A stretch of 64,000 bases of DNA from Chryseobacterium sp. PMSZPI (GTDB lineage Bacteria; Bacteroidota; Bacteroidia; Flavobacteriales; Weeksellaceae): positions 1 to 64,000 of the forward strand of contig NZ_PIZV01000034.1 of the NCBI RefSeq assembly GCF_002835665.1, written 5' to 3'. A program made the position numbers and the translations under genes. Every line of letters begins with the position of its first letter. The first letter of the stretch is position 1. A model generated the notes under the pieces. That model saw only the letters and a list, made by a program, of their open reading frames with translations, had not been told where the DNA came from and made no database searches. Positions 39,901-54,900 of the stretch are shown piece after piece.

Positions 39901-42900
39901 ACTTTGGAAGCATCAAGATCATTGATTTTTACTCCTGTTTTTTGGTCACCATAATATTGGCTATAATTTCCATTTTCAAGAGGATAATATAACCTGAAAG
40001 CATCATGTTTTTCAATCAGAAGTTCAATGCTTTTTTCTAAAAGACTGCGATCCAGCTCAGGAACATTAATCAAGAATGCCTGATTCCAATGGTTCGAATC
40101 CGCTAGGTACCCTTTTTCTTTTTCACTAAAGAACCATTCCTGAACAGGTAAAAGCGGAACTTCGCCTGTAAGGATTCCCTGTTCTGTAAGGATCTCAATC
40201 TCTGCTCCTGATTTTTTCTCTTCCATTAGAACAGCTAATGCTGCGGCTGTTCTTGAAGAGAATATTTCCTTCACACTCAACCTTAAATCCAGACGTTGTT
40301 TTATTTTTCCTACCAGCTGAATACTGATGATACTATCCCCTCCTAATCTGAAGAAATCATCATGAATACTGATACTTTCAGCATTGATTCCCAGTACTTC
40401 TCCATAAATTTCAACAAGGCTCTTCTGAAGTGCGGTTTCAGGTGCAGAATATTCTTTGTTTCCTGTGAAATCAGGTTCCGGTAATGCTCTTTTATCCAGT
40501 TTTCCATTAATGGTTAATGGTAAAGCTGTTAAATGAACAAAAGCTCCGGGAACCATATATTCAGGAAGGGTTTCAGATAAATATTCTGAAAGCAGCACTG
40601 AATCAATCATTGCATCAGAAACATAATATCCGGCCAGATATTTAATTCCTGATTTATTTTCTTTGGCTATGACAGCAACCTGACGAATGCCTGGATAGCC
40701 TAACAATGTATTTTCAATCTCTCCTAATTCAATACGATAGCCACGGATTTTCACCTGGAAGTCATTTCTTCCAATGTATTCAAGTTCTCCGTTTGGTAAC
40801 CAACGCACCAAGTCTCCGGTTTTATACAATCTTCCATTCTCTCCTTTTTTATTTTGTTCAGGAGTTTGGAAAGGATTAGAAATAAAACGTTCTTCTGTAA
40901 GTTCAAGACGGTTCAGATAGCCTCTGGCAATACCGGCACCACCGATATAAAGTTCACCTGCTGCCCCTACTGGAACAGGACGTTGATAATCATCCAGAAC
41001 ATACACCGTCATATTTCCAATAGCACCTCCGATATTCACCGGATTACCATCTTCGTTGTAATGATGTAAAGTGGCACATACGGTACTTTCTGTAGGTCCA
41101 TAGGCATTAATCAAATCTACTCCCTGTTCTTTATACAGCTTCATCACCTGAGGATTGGTAACATCTCCTGCCACTACCATTATTTCTAATGGAAGAATAT
41201 GGTCTTTTGTGAGAAGTACCGGTGGTATGGTCGCAATACTGATATTATTTTCATGTATATACTCCTGCAAAGCAATAAGATCCGTTTGTTTATCTTTTTC
41301 CAAGATATAAATGCTGTGTCCATGGGTAATAGACGGATATAATTCCCAAACGTGCGCATCAAATACGTAGTTAGCGTACCATAGACAGTTTTTATGAACA
41401 GAGTCTGATTTCAGACCAAATTCTTTGGCTTCCTGCTCTATTAAGTTGGCTACACTTTTATGTTCAATCATTACTCCTTTTGGAAGTCCTGTAGTACCGC
41501 TGGTATAAATTACATAAGCAAGATTCTCAGGTTTTACTTCCGTTATAGGGTTTTCTGAAGATATCGTTTCAAGAATAGCATGGACAGTGATTGTATCCAG
41601 TGAAATAATCTCTACTGATGTATTTTTTACTCTTTCTGCTGTATTTTCTTCTGCCAAAATGATTTTTGCTGCCGTATCCTGAAGAATATGTTCTATTCTG
41701 TCTGCAGGATATGAAGGATCCATCGGCACATAAGCTGCCCCGGATTTTAATACTGCCAGGATCGCAATAAGCATTTGCTCAGAACGATTCAGGCATAGTG
41801 GGACAATATCATCCGGCTGAAGACCATAGGTTTCAATAAGATGGTTCGCCAAGCGGTTAGCACGCTCATTAAGCTCACGATAAGACAATCTTACGTTCTG
41901 ATATACTACTGCAATCTGATTCGGAGTTTTCGCAACCTGTTTTTCGAATAATTTGTGAATGGTTGTATCGGAAGGATAAAATACTTCTGTTGCATTCCAT
42001 TCTTTCATTATTTTTTCACCAGCATCTTCTGTAATTAAACGAAGGTCAGATAGTTTGGTTGTTTCCAGGTTTACATCATTACCAAAGGCCTGTTCAAGCA
42101 GGTACAGATAAGAATCAATCATATTCTTAACCGTTTCTCTTGCAAAAATTGCCTTGGCATAATTGAACATTCCCTGGATGGTTTCTTCACCATCATCAAT
42201 CATGGTAGACAAATCAAACTTAGCCACATCATAATCCGTATCTCCTTCATAAGGATGGAACAGTAAATCTGTATCATCAGCACTTCTGCCGAAACTCTGA
42301 AGACCAAACATTACCTGGAATACAGGATGACGGGACATATCCTGTTCTACCCCTAATTCTTCAACCAGTTTTTCGAACGGCAGATCCTGATGAGACTGCG
42401 CCTCAATTACAGACTGAGCGATCTGAAGAATAAAGTCTTTCAGATTTTGCTCTGCATCAATGGTTTCTCTTAAGGCTAATGTGTTCACAAAGAAACCTAT
42501 CATATCCTCAAGACCTGCATGGTGTCTATTGGCAATAGGGCTTCCTACTACAATATCATTCTGACCGGAATAAGCAGACAGCATCAGATAATAACCTCCC
42601 AGCATCACACTGTATAAACTAACTCCCAGTTCTTTAGATGTTTTTCTCAGACCCTGGGCTAGTTTTGGAGACAGTACAAAATGGATGGTTTCTCCATCAT
42701 AAGAAACCTGGTTGGGTCTCTTATAATCTACAGGCAGGTTCAGGGTCTGGAAATCATCCAGTTTTGTTTTCCAATAGTCTACCTGACGATCAAGTCTTTC
42801 TCCGGAAAGGTAATCTCTCTGCCATAATGCAAAGTCTTTATATTGTACCTTAACTTCAGGAAGTTGAGGTTCTTCACCCTTGATAAGGGCGTTGTAAATT

Positions 42901-45900
42901 GTTTGTATTTCTTTTAAGAAAATATCCGTTGACCAACCATCAAATGCAATGTGATGAATCACAACTGACAAATGATGGTGGTCTCCTAACCTAAAAATGC
43001 TAATTTCTATAGGAAGTTCTTCATCCAGACGGAAGATTTTATTGGAAACTCTATTGATTTCTCTGTCCAGCTCCTCTTTTGTATTTACCTCGTGTAAATG
43101 AATAGCCGGAACCTGGTCAAGAATCAACTGATATCCTTTTCCTTCGTCGGTTGAACGGATAATGGTTCGTAATACTTCATGTCGTATTACAATGGTTTCG
43201 AGTGCCTTTCCTATTACTGAAAGGTCTGTTTTTTCATTCAGACGGACAGTCATAGGAATGTTATAGGCACTGCTTCCTCCTTCATAAGTTTCAATAAACC
43301 AAAGTCTTTCCTGGGCAAATGATAACTTTTGCTCTTCAGGGGAATTCACTTTTACCGGTATTATTGTAACCTGTTCATCAATATTATTTTGATCATTTAA
43401 TGCTTCTGAAAGTGAGGCTACTGTTTTATGGCCAAATATCACAGCTACCCCAACCTGCATATCCAGAGTTCGTTTGATGGAGCTGATTAATTTGATGGCC
43501 ATGATACTGTTTCCTCCAAGACTGAAGAAATCATCATGAATACCAATACCAGAAGCGTCTAATCCAAGGACTTCTCCATAGATTCGACATAATTTCTCCT
43601 GTAATTCCGTCTCTGGGGCAGTATATTCCTTACCTCCTGTAAACTCAGGTTCTGGTAAGGCTCTTCTGTCTAATTTACCATTGATGGTTAATGGTAATGA
43701 GGTTAAGTGAACAAATGCTGCTGGAACCATATATTCTGGCAACACCTCTGATAAAAATGCGGTAAGATCACTTACTTCATTTGCTTTTTCTGAGACATAA
43801 TATCCAACAAGGTATTTCAGTCCGCCTTTGTTTTCTTTGGCCAGAACCACAGCTTGTTTTACTTCTGGATATTCCTGAAGTCTGTTTTCTATTTCTCCTA
43901 ATTCGATTCTATATCCACGGATCTTCACCTGGAAGTCGTTTCTTCCAATGTATTCCAGTTCGCCATCAGCAAGATAACGTACCAAATCTCCGGTTTTGTA
44001 CAGGATTCCGTTCGTTCCCTGATTCTTTTCTTCTAATGTCTGGAAAGGATTTCTGATGAAACGTTCGGCGGTGAGTTCTTCACGGTTCAGGTAGCCTCTG
44101 GCAATTCCTGCTCCGCCTACATACAATTCTCCTACAGCTCCTACCGGAACGGCACGAAGATGTTTATCAAGGATATACATGCCTTGGTCTGGAATATTCT
44201 CCCCGATTAATGAGGCTTTATCCAAGTCGTCTGCACTCAATTTCTTGTAAGTAACATGGACGGTGGTCTCAGTAATTCCATACATGTTAATCAGTGTTGG
44301 AGAAGAATAATAACGTTCGTACCAAGGTTTTAAAGAGGCCAGATTTAAGGCTTCTCCACCAAAGATCACATAGCGAAGACTGCTTAATAGTTCGTCTCTT
44401 TGAAGTGCTGTATCTATAAACTGGTAGAAGGCAGTTGGGGTTTGGTTTAATACCGTTAAGCCTTCTTCTAAACATAAACTGAAGAATAAATTCGTGTCTT
44501 TGGTCTGTTCAGAGGATGGAACTAATAATTTTCCACCATAGAACAAAGCTCCCCAGATTTCCCATACACTAAAGTCAAATACATAGGAATGGAATAAGCT
44601 CCAAACATCTTTGTCATTGAACTGGTACCAATGATCTGTCGCACTGAACAAACGAGCTACATTGCGGTGTTCCTGTAGTACTCCTTTTGGCATTCCTGTT
44701 GTTCCACTGGTGTAGATTACATACGCCAGATGATTAGAAGCTACGGATGTAACAGGATTTTCAATGCTGCTGTTTTCAAGAACTGTTTTAAGCTCTGGAT
44801 CGTTCAAAATAAGCATGGAAGTTTCCTCTCCGCAGGCTTCAAGAACATTAAGCTCAGAACCGCCTTGAGTAATGACAATTTTTGCACCTGTATCTGTCAA
44901 AATATGTTTGATTCTATCGGAAGGATATGATGGATCCATTGGAACATAAGCCCCTCCGGATTTTAACACAGCCAGAATAGCTACAAGCATTTCTTCGGAA
45001 CGCTCCAAGCATAAAGGAATAAGATCATCTGGCTGAATATCATACGTTTTGATAAGGTAGTTTGCCAAACGATTAGCTCGTTCATTTAACTCACGATAAG
45101 AAAGTCTTATGTCCTGATAAACGACTGCTGTATGATTTGGTGTTCTCTCAACCTGAGTTTCAAATAATTGATGAATGGTGGTATCACTCGGATAATGAAC
45201 CCCAGAAGACCATAGTTTGGAAACCGTTTTATATTCTTCCTGAGTAAGATAAGATAACTGATCGGATGAAATTTCTGAATTTTCAAGGATCTGATCCAAA
45301 ACAGTGTTCATCCCACTGATTAATTGCTGAATCATGGCTTCCTCAAACAGATAGCCTTCGTAGCTGATATTCAGCCAAATTTCATCACCCGCTTCATAAG
45401 CTACAATTCCCAACGGATAATCCAGACGCTCTACCGAACCTTTGAAGACAAATGATAATTCATTATCCTCATCTCCTTTCGGAGCCGGGTAATTTTCATA
45501 AACAAATAAGCTGCTGAAAATCCGGCGCCCATCATGCTGAAGGCTTGCCAGGTTTACACTGCTATGCGTATTAAGCTCACTGATCCTGTTCTGAATTTCT
45601 GAAATAATATTGGCTACTTTACCTTCCGTATGGCTCACAATCAGTGGTAAGGTATTGATATACAAGCCAACTGAAGATTCAATATCATCTACCGGTATGC
45701 TTCTTCCGGAAACCGTAGTTCCTACCACGGTAGACTGTGTTCCGCTGTAAATCGCCAATTGTTTATGCCATAGATATTGAAGTACAGCATTGATGGTAAA
45801 TCCGTTCTTTGTTGTAAACTTCTTCAATTGCTGATATTGTTCACCCACAATCGACATTTTGATCGAGCGATGATCTACAATCTGCTTGTATTCTGAAAGA

Positions 45901-48900
45901 TCAATCTGTTTCTTAGATTCTTTAATCCAACCACTGATATCTTCACGATCTTCAAGAAGTCCCATATAGTCTTTCCAGAAATCAGCATTAGCATCTTTAT
46001 GGTTCTGAAGATACTTTTGGGCTTCTGCATACGCTTCATCCGGTGCCGGAGAAAGCTCCTGATTTTTAATGAGTTTTAAATAAGCCTCATGAATAAGGGT
46101 CAGGAATATAGGCATACTCCATCCATCAAGAATGGCATGATGATTACTGAAAAGACAAGTATAATGCTGCTCTGAGCGTTTGAACAGGTATATTCTGAAA
46201 AGACTTCCTTTTGCAAGGTCATACACTTCAAAACGGTCTTTCTGGGTCAGTTCTGCAATGAAATCTTCCTGTTGATCTTTGTTCATTTCACTCAAATCAT
46301 GATAACGCCAGTCGAGACTTCCTTTTTTATCGATAATCTGAACAATTTCTTCACTCCAGTCAAACCTCAGCCTTAATGTAGGAAGTTGATTTTGAGTATA
46401 TACCCATGCTTCTTTCAGCTTTTCAAGATTCATTTCAGAAAGATAATCCCATACCAGTTGTACACGGTAGGCATCATCAGTATCTCCTTGATTCAATGCG
46501 TGATATACAAATCCTTCCTGTAAGCTGTTGGCAAGATATACGCCTTCTACCGCTCCAGATTCCTGAATATACATCAGCTGATCTTTACCAACAATATTCT
46601 CTGTATCCGATGGAGTTAACCAGGTTTTTGGTTCTGCTGTTAATTCATCAACAATTTGTTTTATATATTCTTCAAATTTTCGGGTAAGCAGATCTACCTG
46701 ATTCTGTGAAAGGTATCCTGAGATTCCAAAGCGAAGCTGTCCGTCAGCAATGGCTCCGTTGACACTAATTATATAGCTGTCACGGTTTTTATCGCCCATG
46801 GAGTTTCCGCTGTTTTCTCCAGAAATATACCAGGTTTTCTCTCCTGTACTTTCTTCCTGGTCAAGCTGCCCAAGATAGTTGAAACTGATTTTCGGAAGTG
46901 CCTGTTTGGTATATCCAACAAGACTACCATATCCAATTCCATTGTTTGGAATACTTCTCAGTGATTCTTTGGTTAAAATAACAGTATCTTTTACGTCCTT
47001 CCCAGTCTGTAACAACAATGGATACATGGAAGTAAACCATCCCACTGTTTCTGTAATATCCAGGTTATTGAATACCTCTTCACGGCCATGGCCCTCTAGA
47101 AGAACGGCATGTCCTGATGTTCCGGTAAGGTCTGAAAGCGCGGAAGCAAGGGCAGATAACAAGATATCATTAATCTGTGTATGATATACATGATGAATCT
47201 CTCTAATCAGCTTCTCTGTATAGCTTTCTTCAAGGCTAAGATTTGCAAAATGATAACCATCAGAAGATACTTCAGCTAAAATATCATTGTTTTTCGCAAC
47301 ATTTCCGGCAGTATGAGTCCAGTAAGCAAGTTCTTTGGTTCTGGCTTCAGGGTTATCAAGAAGATATCCTTTTACAGCTTCAGTCCACTGGCGGTAGCTG
47401 CTTCCTTTTACATAGGCTTCAGGCTGGTTTCCTTTTTCTTCCGTATATTTTTTATTTGATGAATTAAGGTCGTCAGGAACCCCGATTGTATTTTCAAAGG
47501 AAGAAATTTTGTATTTCATCGGGGTTTCCAGATTCTGATATATATTTTTCAGGTCTTCTGTAATAATTCTCCAGCTTACGGCATCAATAATCAAGTGATG
47601 CAATGCAAAGAAGATTCTTGCGCTTCCGTCTTGGTATCCGTGAGCATATCCAACCTGGAATAAAGGTCCGTTCACAATATCAAAATGAGACTGCCATTCT
47701 GTAAATACGTTGGAAATTTCTTCTGATGACATTCCTGAAATATCAAGATCTTTAATTTCCGGTATATATTCTATTCCGTACTGTTGAGTGTATGTATTAT
47801 TCTCTTTTGGATAATAGATTCTGAAGGCATCATGCTTTTCAATCAACAGCTTTATACTTTGCTTCAGCACTTCTGGATTAAGCTCAGGAACGGTAATCAG
47901 GAAAGATTGGTTCCAGTGATTAAGATCTCCTACATATCCTTCCTCAACCAAATTAAAGAACCATTCCTGAATAGGAAGGAAAGATAAACTTCCGGTAAGC
48001 TGACCTTGTTCTGTCAGAATCTGAGTTTGTTCTTCTTTGGCCTTGCTTTCCATTAATTCGGAAAGTTTCAGGACCGATCTGGTTGTAAAAATATCTTTAA
48101 CGCTTACTCTTATATCAAGTCTTTGTCTGATTCTGCTGACAAGCTGGATACTGATAATACTGTCACCTCCTAATCTGAAGAAATCATCATGAATACCAAT
48201 ACCAGAAGCGTCTAATCCAAGAACTTCTCCATAAATCTGACATAATTTCTCCTGTAATTCGGTTTCAGGGGCTGTGTATTCTCTGCCTCCTGTAAACTCA
48301 GGCTCCGGTAAGGCTCTTCTGTCTAATTTACCATTGATAGTCAGTGGTAATGAGGTTAAGTGAACAAACGCTACAGGAACCATGTATTCTGGTAATACCT
48401 CTGATAAGAATGCAGTAAGATCACTTACTTCATTTGCTTTTTCTGAGACATAATAGCCAACAAGGTATTTCAGTCCGGCTTTGTTTTCTTTAGCCAGAAC
48501 AACAGCTTGTTTTACTTCCGGGTATTCCTGAAGTCTGTTTTCTATTTCTCCTAATTCTATTCTATAGCCGCGGATCTTCACCTGGAAGTCGTTTCTTCCG
48601 ATATATTCCAGTTCACCGTCTGCAAGATAGCGTACTAAATCTCCGGTTTTGTAAAGGATTCCATTTATTTCCTGATTCTTTTCTTCTAAAGTCTGGAAAG
48701 GATTAGTGATGAAACGTTCGGCTGTAAGTTCTTCACGGTTCAGGTAGCCTCTTGCTATTCCTGCTCCGCCTACATACAATTCTCCTACTGCTCCTACCGG
48801 AACGGCACGAAGATGTTTATCAAGGATATACATGCCTTGGTCAGGAATATTCTCCCCAATTAAGGAAGCTTTGTCCAAGTCTTCTGCTCTCAATTTCTTG

Positions 48901-51900
48901 TAGGTTACATGGACGGTGGTCTCAGTAATTCCATACATGTTAATCAGTGTTGGTGCGGAATGATAACGCTCATACCAAGGTTTTAAAGAGGCCAGATTTA
49001 AGGCTTCTCCACCAAAGATCACATAGCGAAGACTACTTAGCTGTTCTTCTCTCTGAAGTGCGGTATCAATAAACTGGTAGAAGGCAGTTGGGGTTTGGTT
49101 TAATACCGTTAAGCCTTCTTCTAAACATAAGCTGAAGAATAAGTTCGTGTCTTTGGTCTGTTCAGAAGATGGAACTAATAATTTTCCGCCATAGAACAGA
49201 GCTCCCCAGATTTCCCATACACTAAAGTCAAAGACATAGGAATGGAATAAGCTCCAAACGTCTTTGTCATTGAACTGATACCAATGATCGGTCGCACTAA
49301 ACAAACGGGACACATTGCAGTGTTCCTGCAGTACTCCTTTTGGCATTCCTGTGGTTCCACTGGTGTAGATTACATATGCCAGATGATGAGATGCTACGGA
49401 AGTAACAGGGTTTTCAATGCTGTAGTTTTCAAGAACTGTTTCCAGTTCCGGATCGTTCAAAATTAACATGGAAGTTTCCTCTCCGCAAGCTTCAAGAACA
49501 TTAAGCTCAGAACCACCTTGGGTAATGACGATTTTTGCGCCTGTATCGGTAAGAATATGTTTGATTCTATCTGCTGGATATGACGGATCCATCGGCACAT
49601 AAGCTCCACCGGATTTTAACACAGCCAGAATAGCTACAAGCATTTCTTCTGAACGCTCCAAACATAAAGGAATAAGATCATCTGGCTGAATATCATACGT
49701 TTTGATAAGGTAGTTTGCCAAACGGTTAGCTCGTTCATTTAACTCACGATAAGAGAGTCTTACGGCCTGATAAACGATTGCTGTATGGTCTGGTGTTCTC
49801 TCAACCTGATTTTCAAATAACTGATGAATGGTGGTATCACTCGGATAGTCAATTCCACAAGACCATAGCTTAGAAACAGCTTCATTTTGTTCTTCAGAAA
49901 TTAAATCCAATTCGGATATAGCAAGACTTTCTGTATCATTGATTTCTGCGATCTGACCAAGCAGGAACAGATATGTATTCAACATATTCTGAACGGTTTC
50001 TTTTGAGAAAACAGATTTCGCATAATTGAACATTCCCTGTAAACTATGGCCGATATCGTTAATCATAGTCGTCAGATCAAACTTAGCTACCTGATAATCA
50101 ATATTTCCATTGAAAGGATATAACAATGTGTTTTCATTTTCCGATTGAGAAACGTCTTCTCCAAAACTCTGAAGCCCAAACATCACCTGGAACACAGGAT
50201 GTCTTGAAGTATCTTTCTCTACCCCAAGCTCTTCCACTAATTTTTCAAAAGGAAGATCCTGATAAGACTGTGCTTCCGTCACTGATTGAGCAACCTGTAA
50301 GATAAAGTCTTTTATCTGCTGATTCGGATCAATAGTTTCTCTGAGTGCCAATGTATTGACAAAGAATCCGATCATCTCTTCGAGACCTGCATGGTGACGG
50401 TTTGCAATAGGACTTCCTACAATAATATCATCCTGTCCGGAATAAGCGGAAAGTGTTAAGTAATATCCTCCTAACAAAATACTATACAAGCTTACTCCAA
50501 GGTCTTTTGAGAGATTTTTTAACTTTTGAGTCTGCTCTTCATTAAGGCTGAAATAGATATTTTCTCCTTCATACGATATTTGAGCTGGTCTCTTGAAGTC
50601 TGTTGCCAGATCAAGGTTCTGGAATCCTCCAAGTTTGTTTTTCCAGTAACCGATCTGTTGTTCAAGCCTTTCTCCAGTAAGATAATTACGCTGCCATAAT
50701 GCAAAATCCTTGTATTGGATCTTTAATGCAGCCAATTCATGGGGTTGCCCTTGTTTAATCGCATTGTAAATAGTGATTAGCTCTTTTAAGAAGATATCTG
50801 TGGACCATCCATCAAATGCAATATGATGAATCACTACTGATAAATAATGGCTTTCTTCAAGCCTAAAGATGTTGATATCTATAGGCAGTTCTTCTTCCAA
50901 CTTGAAGATTTTATTAGCCACGCGGCTCACTTTTTCTTCCAGTTCCTGCATTGTTTTCACTTCATACTGATGAATAGCAGGAATATCATTCATAACCAAT
51001 TGCCAGCCTTTTCCTTCATCGGTCATGCGAATGACTGAACGAAGTACTTCATGACGCATTACAATAGCATCCAATGCTTTACAAAGGGTTGTAATATCTG
51101 TATTTTTATCAAGAAGGAAGGCCATTGGAATATTATAAGCGCTGGTTCCGCCTTCATAATTTTCAATAAACCACAGTCTTTCCTGAGCAAAAGATAAACT
51201 CTGCTCTTCTGGGGTGTTAACCTTTACAGGAGTAATCGTAACCTGTTCATTGTTATGGTTTTCATCTGATAAAACAGTTGATAACAGAGCAATCGTTTTA
51301 TGATTGAATATTTTGGCAACTTCTACCTGTATCTGTAAAGTCTGCTTGATTTTACTGATAAGCTTGATGGCCATGATACTATTTCCACCCAATCTGAAGA
51401 AATCATCATGAATGCTGATGGTATCTGCATCCAATCCTAATACTTCACCATAAACCTGGCAAAGCTGTTTCTGAAGAGTCGTCTCCGGAGCTGTATATTC
51501 TTTGCTGCCTGTAAAATCCGGTTCAGGTAGTGCTTTTCTGTCTAATTTTCCATTGATCGTTACTGGTAAAGTCGTTAAATGAACAAAAGCACCAGGAACC
51601 ATATATTCAGGAAGAGATGCTGATAAATATTCTGAAAGCAGTTCTGAATCTATAGCCTCATCAGAAACATAATACGCCGCCAGATATTTCAATCCGGATT
51701 TGTTTTCTTTGGCCAATACAGCAACCTGACGAATTTCAGAATATCCTAACAGTGTATTTTCAATTTCTCCTAATTCGATACGATACCCACGGATTTTCAC
51801 CTGGAAGTCGTTTCTTCCCACATATTCCAGTTCTCCATTCGATAACCAGCGAACTAAATCCCCGGTTTTGTATAAACGGCTGTTCTCTCCTCTTTCTTTC

Positions 51901-54900
51901 TGGTCTGAAGTCTGGAAAGGATTTGAAATGAAACGTTCTTCGGTAAGTTCAGGACGATTTAAATACCCTCTTGCAATCCCTGCTCCTCCAATGTACAGCT
52001 CACCTACAGCTCCTATCGGAACCAGGCGATTTTGCTGATCGAGAACGTATGCATAAGTATTGGCAATCGGTCCACCGATATTCAATGGATTTCTATCTTC
52101 TTTATAGTAATGAAGCGTTGCACAGACGGTTCCTTCTGTAGGACCATATTCGTTCACAAAAATAATATCATCAATATTTTTATCCAGGGCAGGGAAACTT
52201 TCACCTCCGGCAAATATCAGTTTCAGATTGGTTCCGTTCTCTACCACTTCTCTTAACAGAACGGGCGGAATAAATGAAACTTCAATATTATTTTCTTTGA
52301 CGTATTGATTAAGTTCTCCTACTGATGTTCTAAGCTCATTGCTGTACAACCACAAAGTATTTCCATTACATAACACCGGAAATGCTTCGTATACAAAAGC
52401 ATCAAATACATAGTTAGAGTAACATCCTACTTCCTGATATTCTTGAAGTCGGTGAGCCTTTATCATTGATTCAATGAGGTTTATCACTCCTGAATGTTCA
52501 ATCATTACTCCTTTTGGCAATCCAGTTGTTCCACTGGTGTAGATCACATAAGCAAGATGATTAGCATTTACCTGGATAACAGGATTTTCAGATGATGTTA
52601 TTTCAAGTTTTGCTTGAAGGCTTACCTCATGTATAGAAAGAAGCTCAACGGCTGTATTTTCCAGCTTTCCTGCTGTACTTTCCTGCCCAATAACCAACTT
52701 AGCCTGTGTATCCTGAAGAATATGCTGTATTCTGTCTGATGGATAAGAAGGATCCATTGGAACATAAGCTGCTCCTGATTTTAATATAGCAAGAATAGCG
52801 ATCAATATATTTTCAGAACGCTCCAGGCATATTGGTACCAGATCATCTGGCTGAAGAGCATAATTGTCAATCAGATAATGAGCCAGCTGATTGGCTTTTT
52901 CATTCAGTTCCTGATAAGAGAAACGGATATTCTGATACACCAAAGCTGTTTGAGCAGGAGTCTTTTTCACCTGATCTTCAAAAAGCTGATGGATTGTTAT
53001 TTCTGACGGATATGCTTTATAGGTGGCGTTCCATTCTTCTGTTAATTTCTTATTTTGCTCAAGAGGAACCAGATTCAATTCAGAAAGTGTCATTTCCTTC
53101 TGACCATCACCTTCTGCTATCTGCTCCAGTAAAAACTCATAAGAACGGATCATGTTTCCAACCGTTTCTTTTGAGAAAATGGCTTTAGCATAGTTGAACA
53201 TTCCTTTGATGTGATCTTCTCCATCATCAATCATCGTCGTCAGATCAAATTTAGCCACCTGATAGTCTATTTCTCCATCAAAAGGATACAACAGCCTGTC
53301 CTGATTATTTTGAGAAGAAGAATCGCTTCCAAAATTCTGAAGGCCAAACATTACCTGGAAAACAGGGTGTCTTGAGGTATCCTGCTCTACTCCAAGTTCT
53401 TCTACCAGCTTTTCGAATGGCAGATCCTGATGAGACTGTGCTTCGGTAACTGATTTTGAAACCTGAAGAAGGAAGTCTCTAAGGTTTTGCTTAGTATCCA
53501 GGGTTTCTCTCAATGCCAGTGTGTTGACAAAGAATCCTATAATATCTTCTAGTCCTGCATGATGACGATTGGCAATAGGACTTCCTACCACAATATCATC
53601 CTGCCCTGAATACGCAGAAAGCATTAAATAATAGCCTCCTAACATTACAGAATACAGGCTTATTCCAAGGTTTTTAGACAGCGTTCTCAGCTTTTCACTT
53701 TGTTCTCCATCTAAGCTGAAATATAGATTTTCTCCTTCGTAGGATATTTGAGAAGGTCTTCTGAAATCTGTAGGAAGATCCAAATTCTGGAAATCTTCCA
53801 GTTTATCTTTCCAATAGCTGATCTGTTTTTCGAGGCGATGCCCGGAAAGGTAATCACGCTGCCATAAAGCATAATCTTTGTACTGTACTGGCAGATCAGA
53901 AAGCACCTCAGTATGTTCATTATTAAGAAAAGCCTGATAGATTGTTTGGATTTCTTTCAGGAATATATCCGTAGACCATCCATCAAAAGCAATATGGTGA
54001 ATGACTGCTGACAGATAATATCGGTTTTCAAATCTGAAAATATTAATTTCAACAGGGATCTCTGTATCAAGTCGGAAGACTTTATTAGCACATTTGTTGA
54101 TGGCTTCATCTAGATCTTTTCTTGTGTTTATTTCAGTCACTTTCCATTCAGGAATGCTGTTAGTAACCACTTGGTAGCCTATTCCATCTTCTGTTGTTTT
54201 AATGATGGAACGTAGAACTTCATGACGCTTAATAACTTCTTCGAAAGCTTTCTGTAAAATAGAAATATCCGTTTTCTGATCCAGAATTGCCGTCATTGGA
54301 ATATTGTAGGCACTGCTTCCGCCTTCATAGGTTTCAATAAACCAAAGCCTTTCCTGAGCAAACGATAATCTTTGTTCTTCAGGAGTATTAACTTTTATAG
54401 AGGTAATGGCAACCTGCTCTTCAATATGGGTTTCATCCATTAACACTTCAGCTAAAGAAGCAATTGTTTTATGGCTGAAAATTGCAGCTACTTCTACTCT
54501 TATACCAAGAACCTGTTTAATCTTACTGATAAGTTTGATGGCCATGATACTGTTTCCTCCTAATCTGAAGAAATCATCATGTATTCCTATGTTGGCTGCC
54601 TCCAAACCAAGAACCAGGGCATAGATCTGACATAATTGTTTTTGTAGTTCAGTTTCAGGGGCTGTGTAATCTGTTCCTGCTGTAAATTCAGGTTCAGGAA
54701 GCCCTCGTCGGTCCAGTTTTCCATTGATGGTTAGCGGCAGTGAACTAAGGTGTACGAATGCCACAGGCACCATATATTCCGGTAATGTTTGTGATAAAAA
54801 GGTAGTAAGAAGTCCTGCTTCTATTGAAGAATCTGAAACATAATAGCCTACAAGGTATTTAAGTCCTGCTTTATTTTCTTTAGCCAACACAACGGATTGT

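Noticed and set aside
39444-39992. A 182-codon plus-strand open frame inside the giant synthetase gene
   Set aside because: It is the antisense of a conserved epimerisation-domain stretch; similar antisense frames recur opposite the same domain in other modules, and the codon bias follows the synthetase strand.
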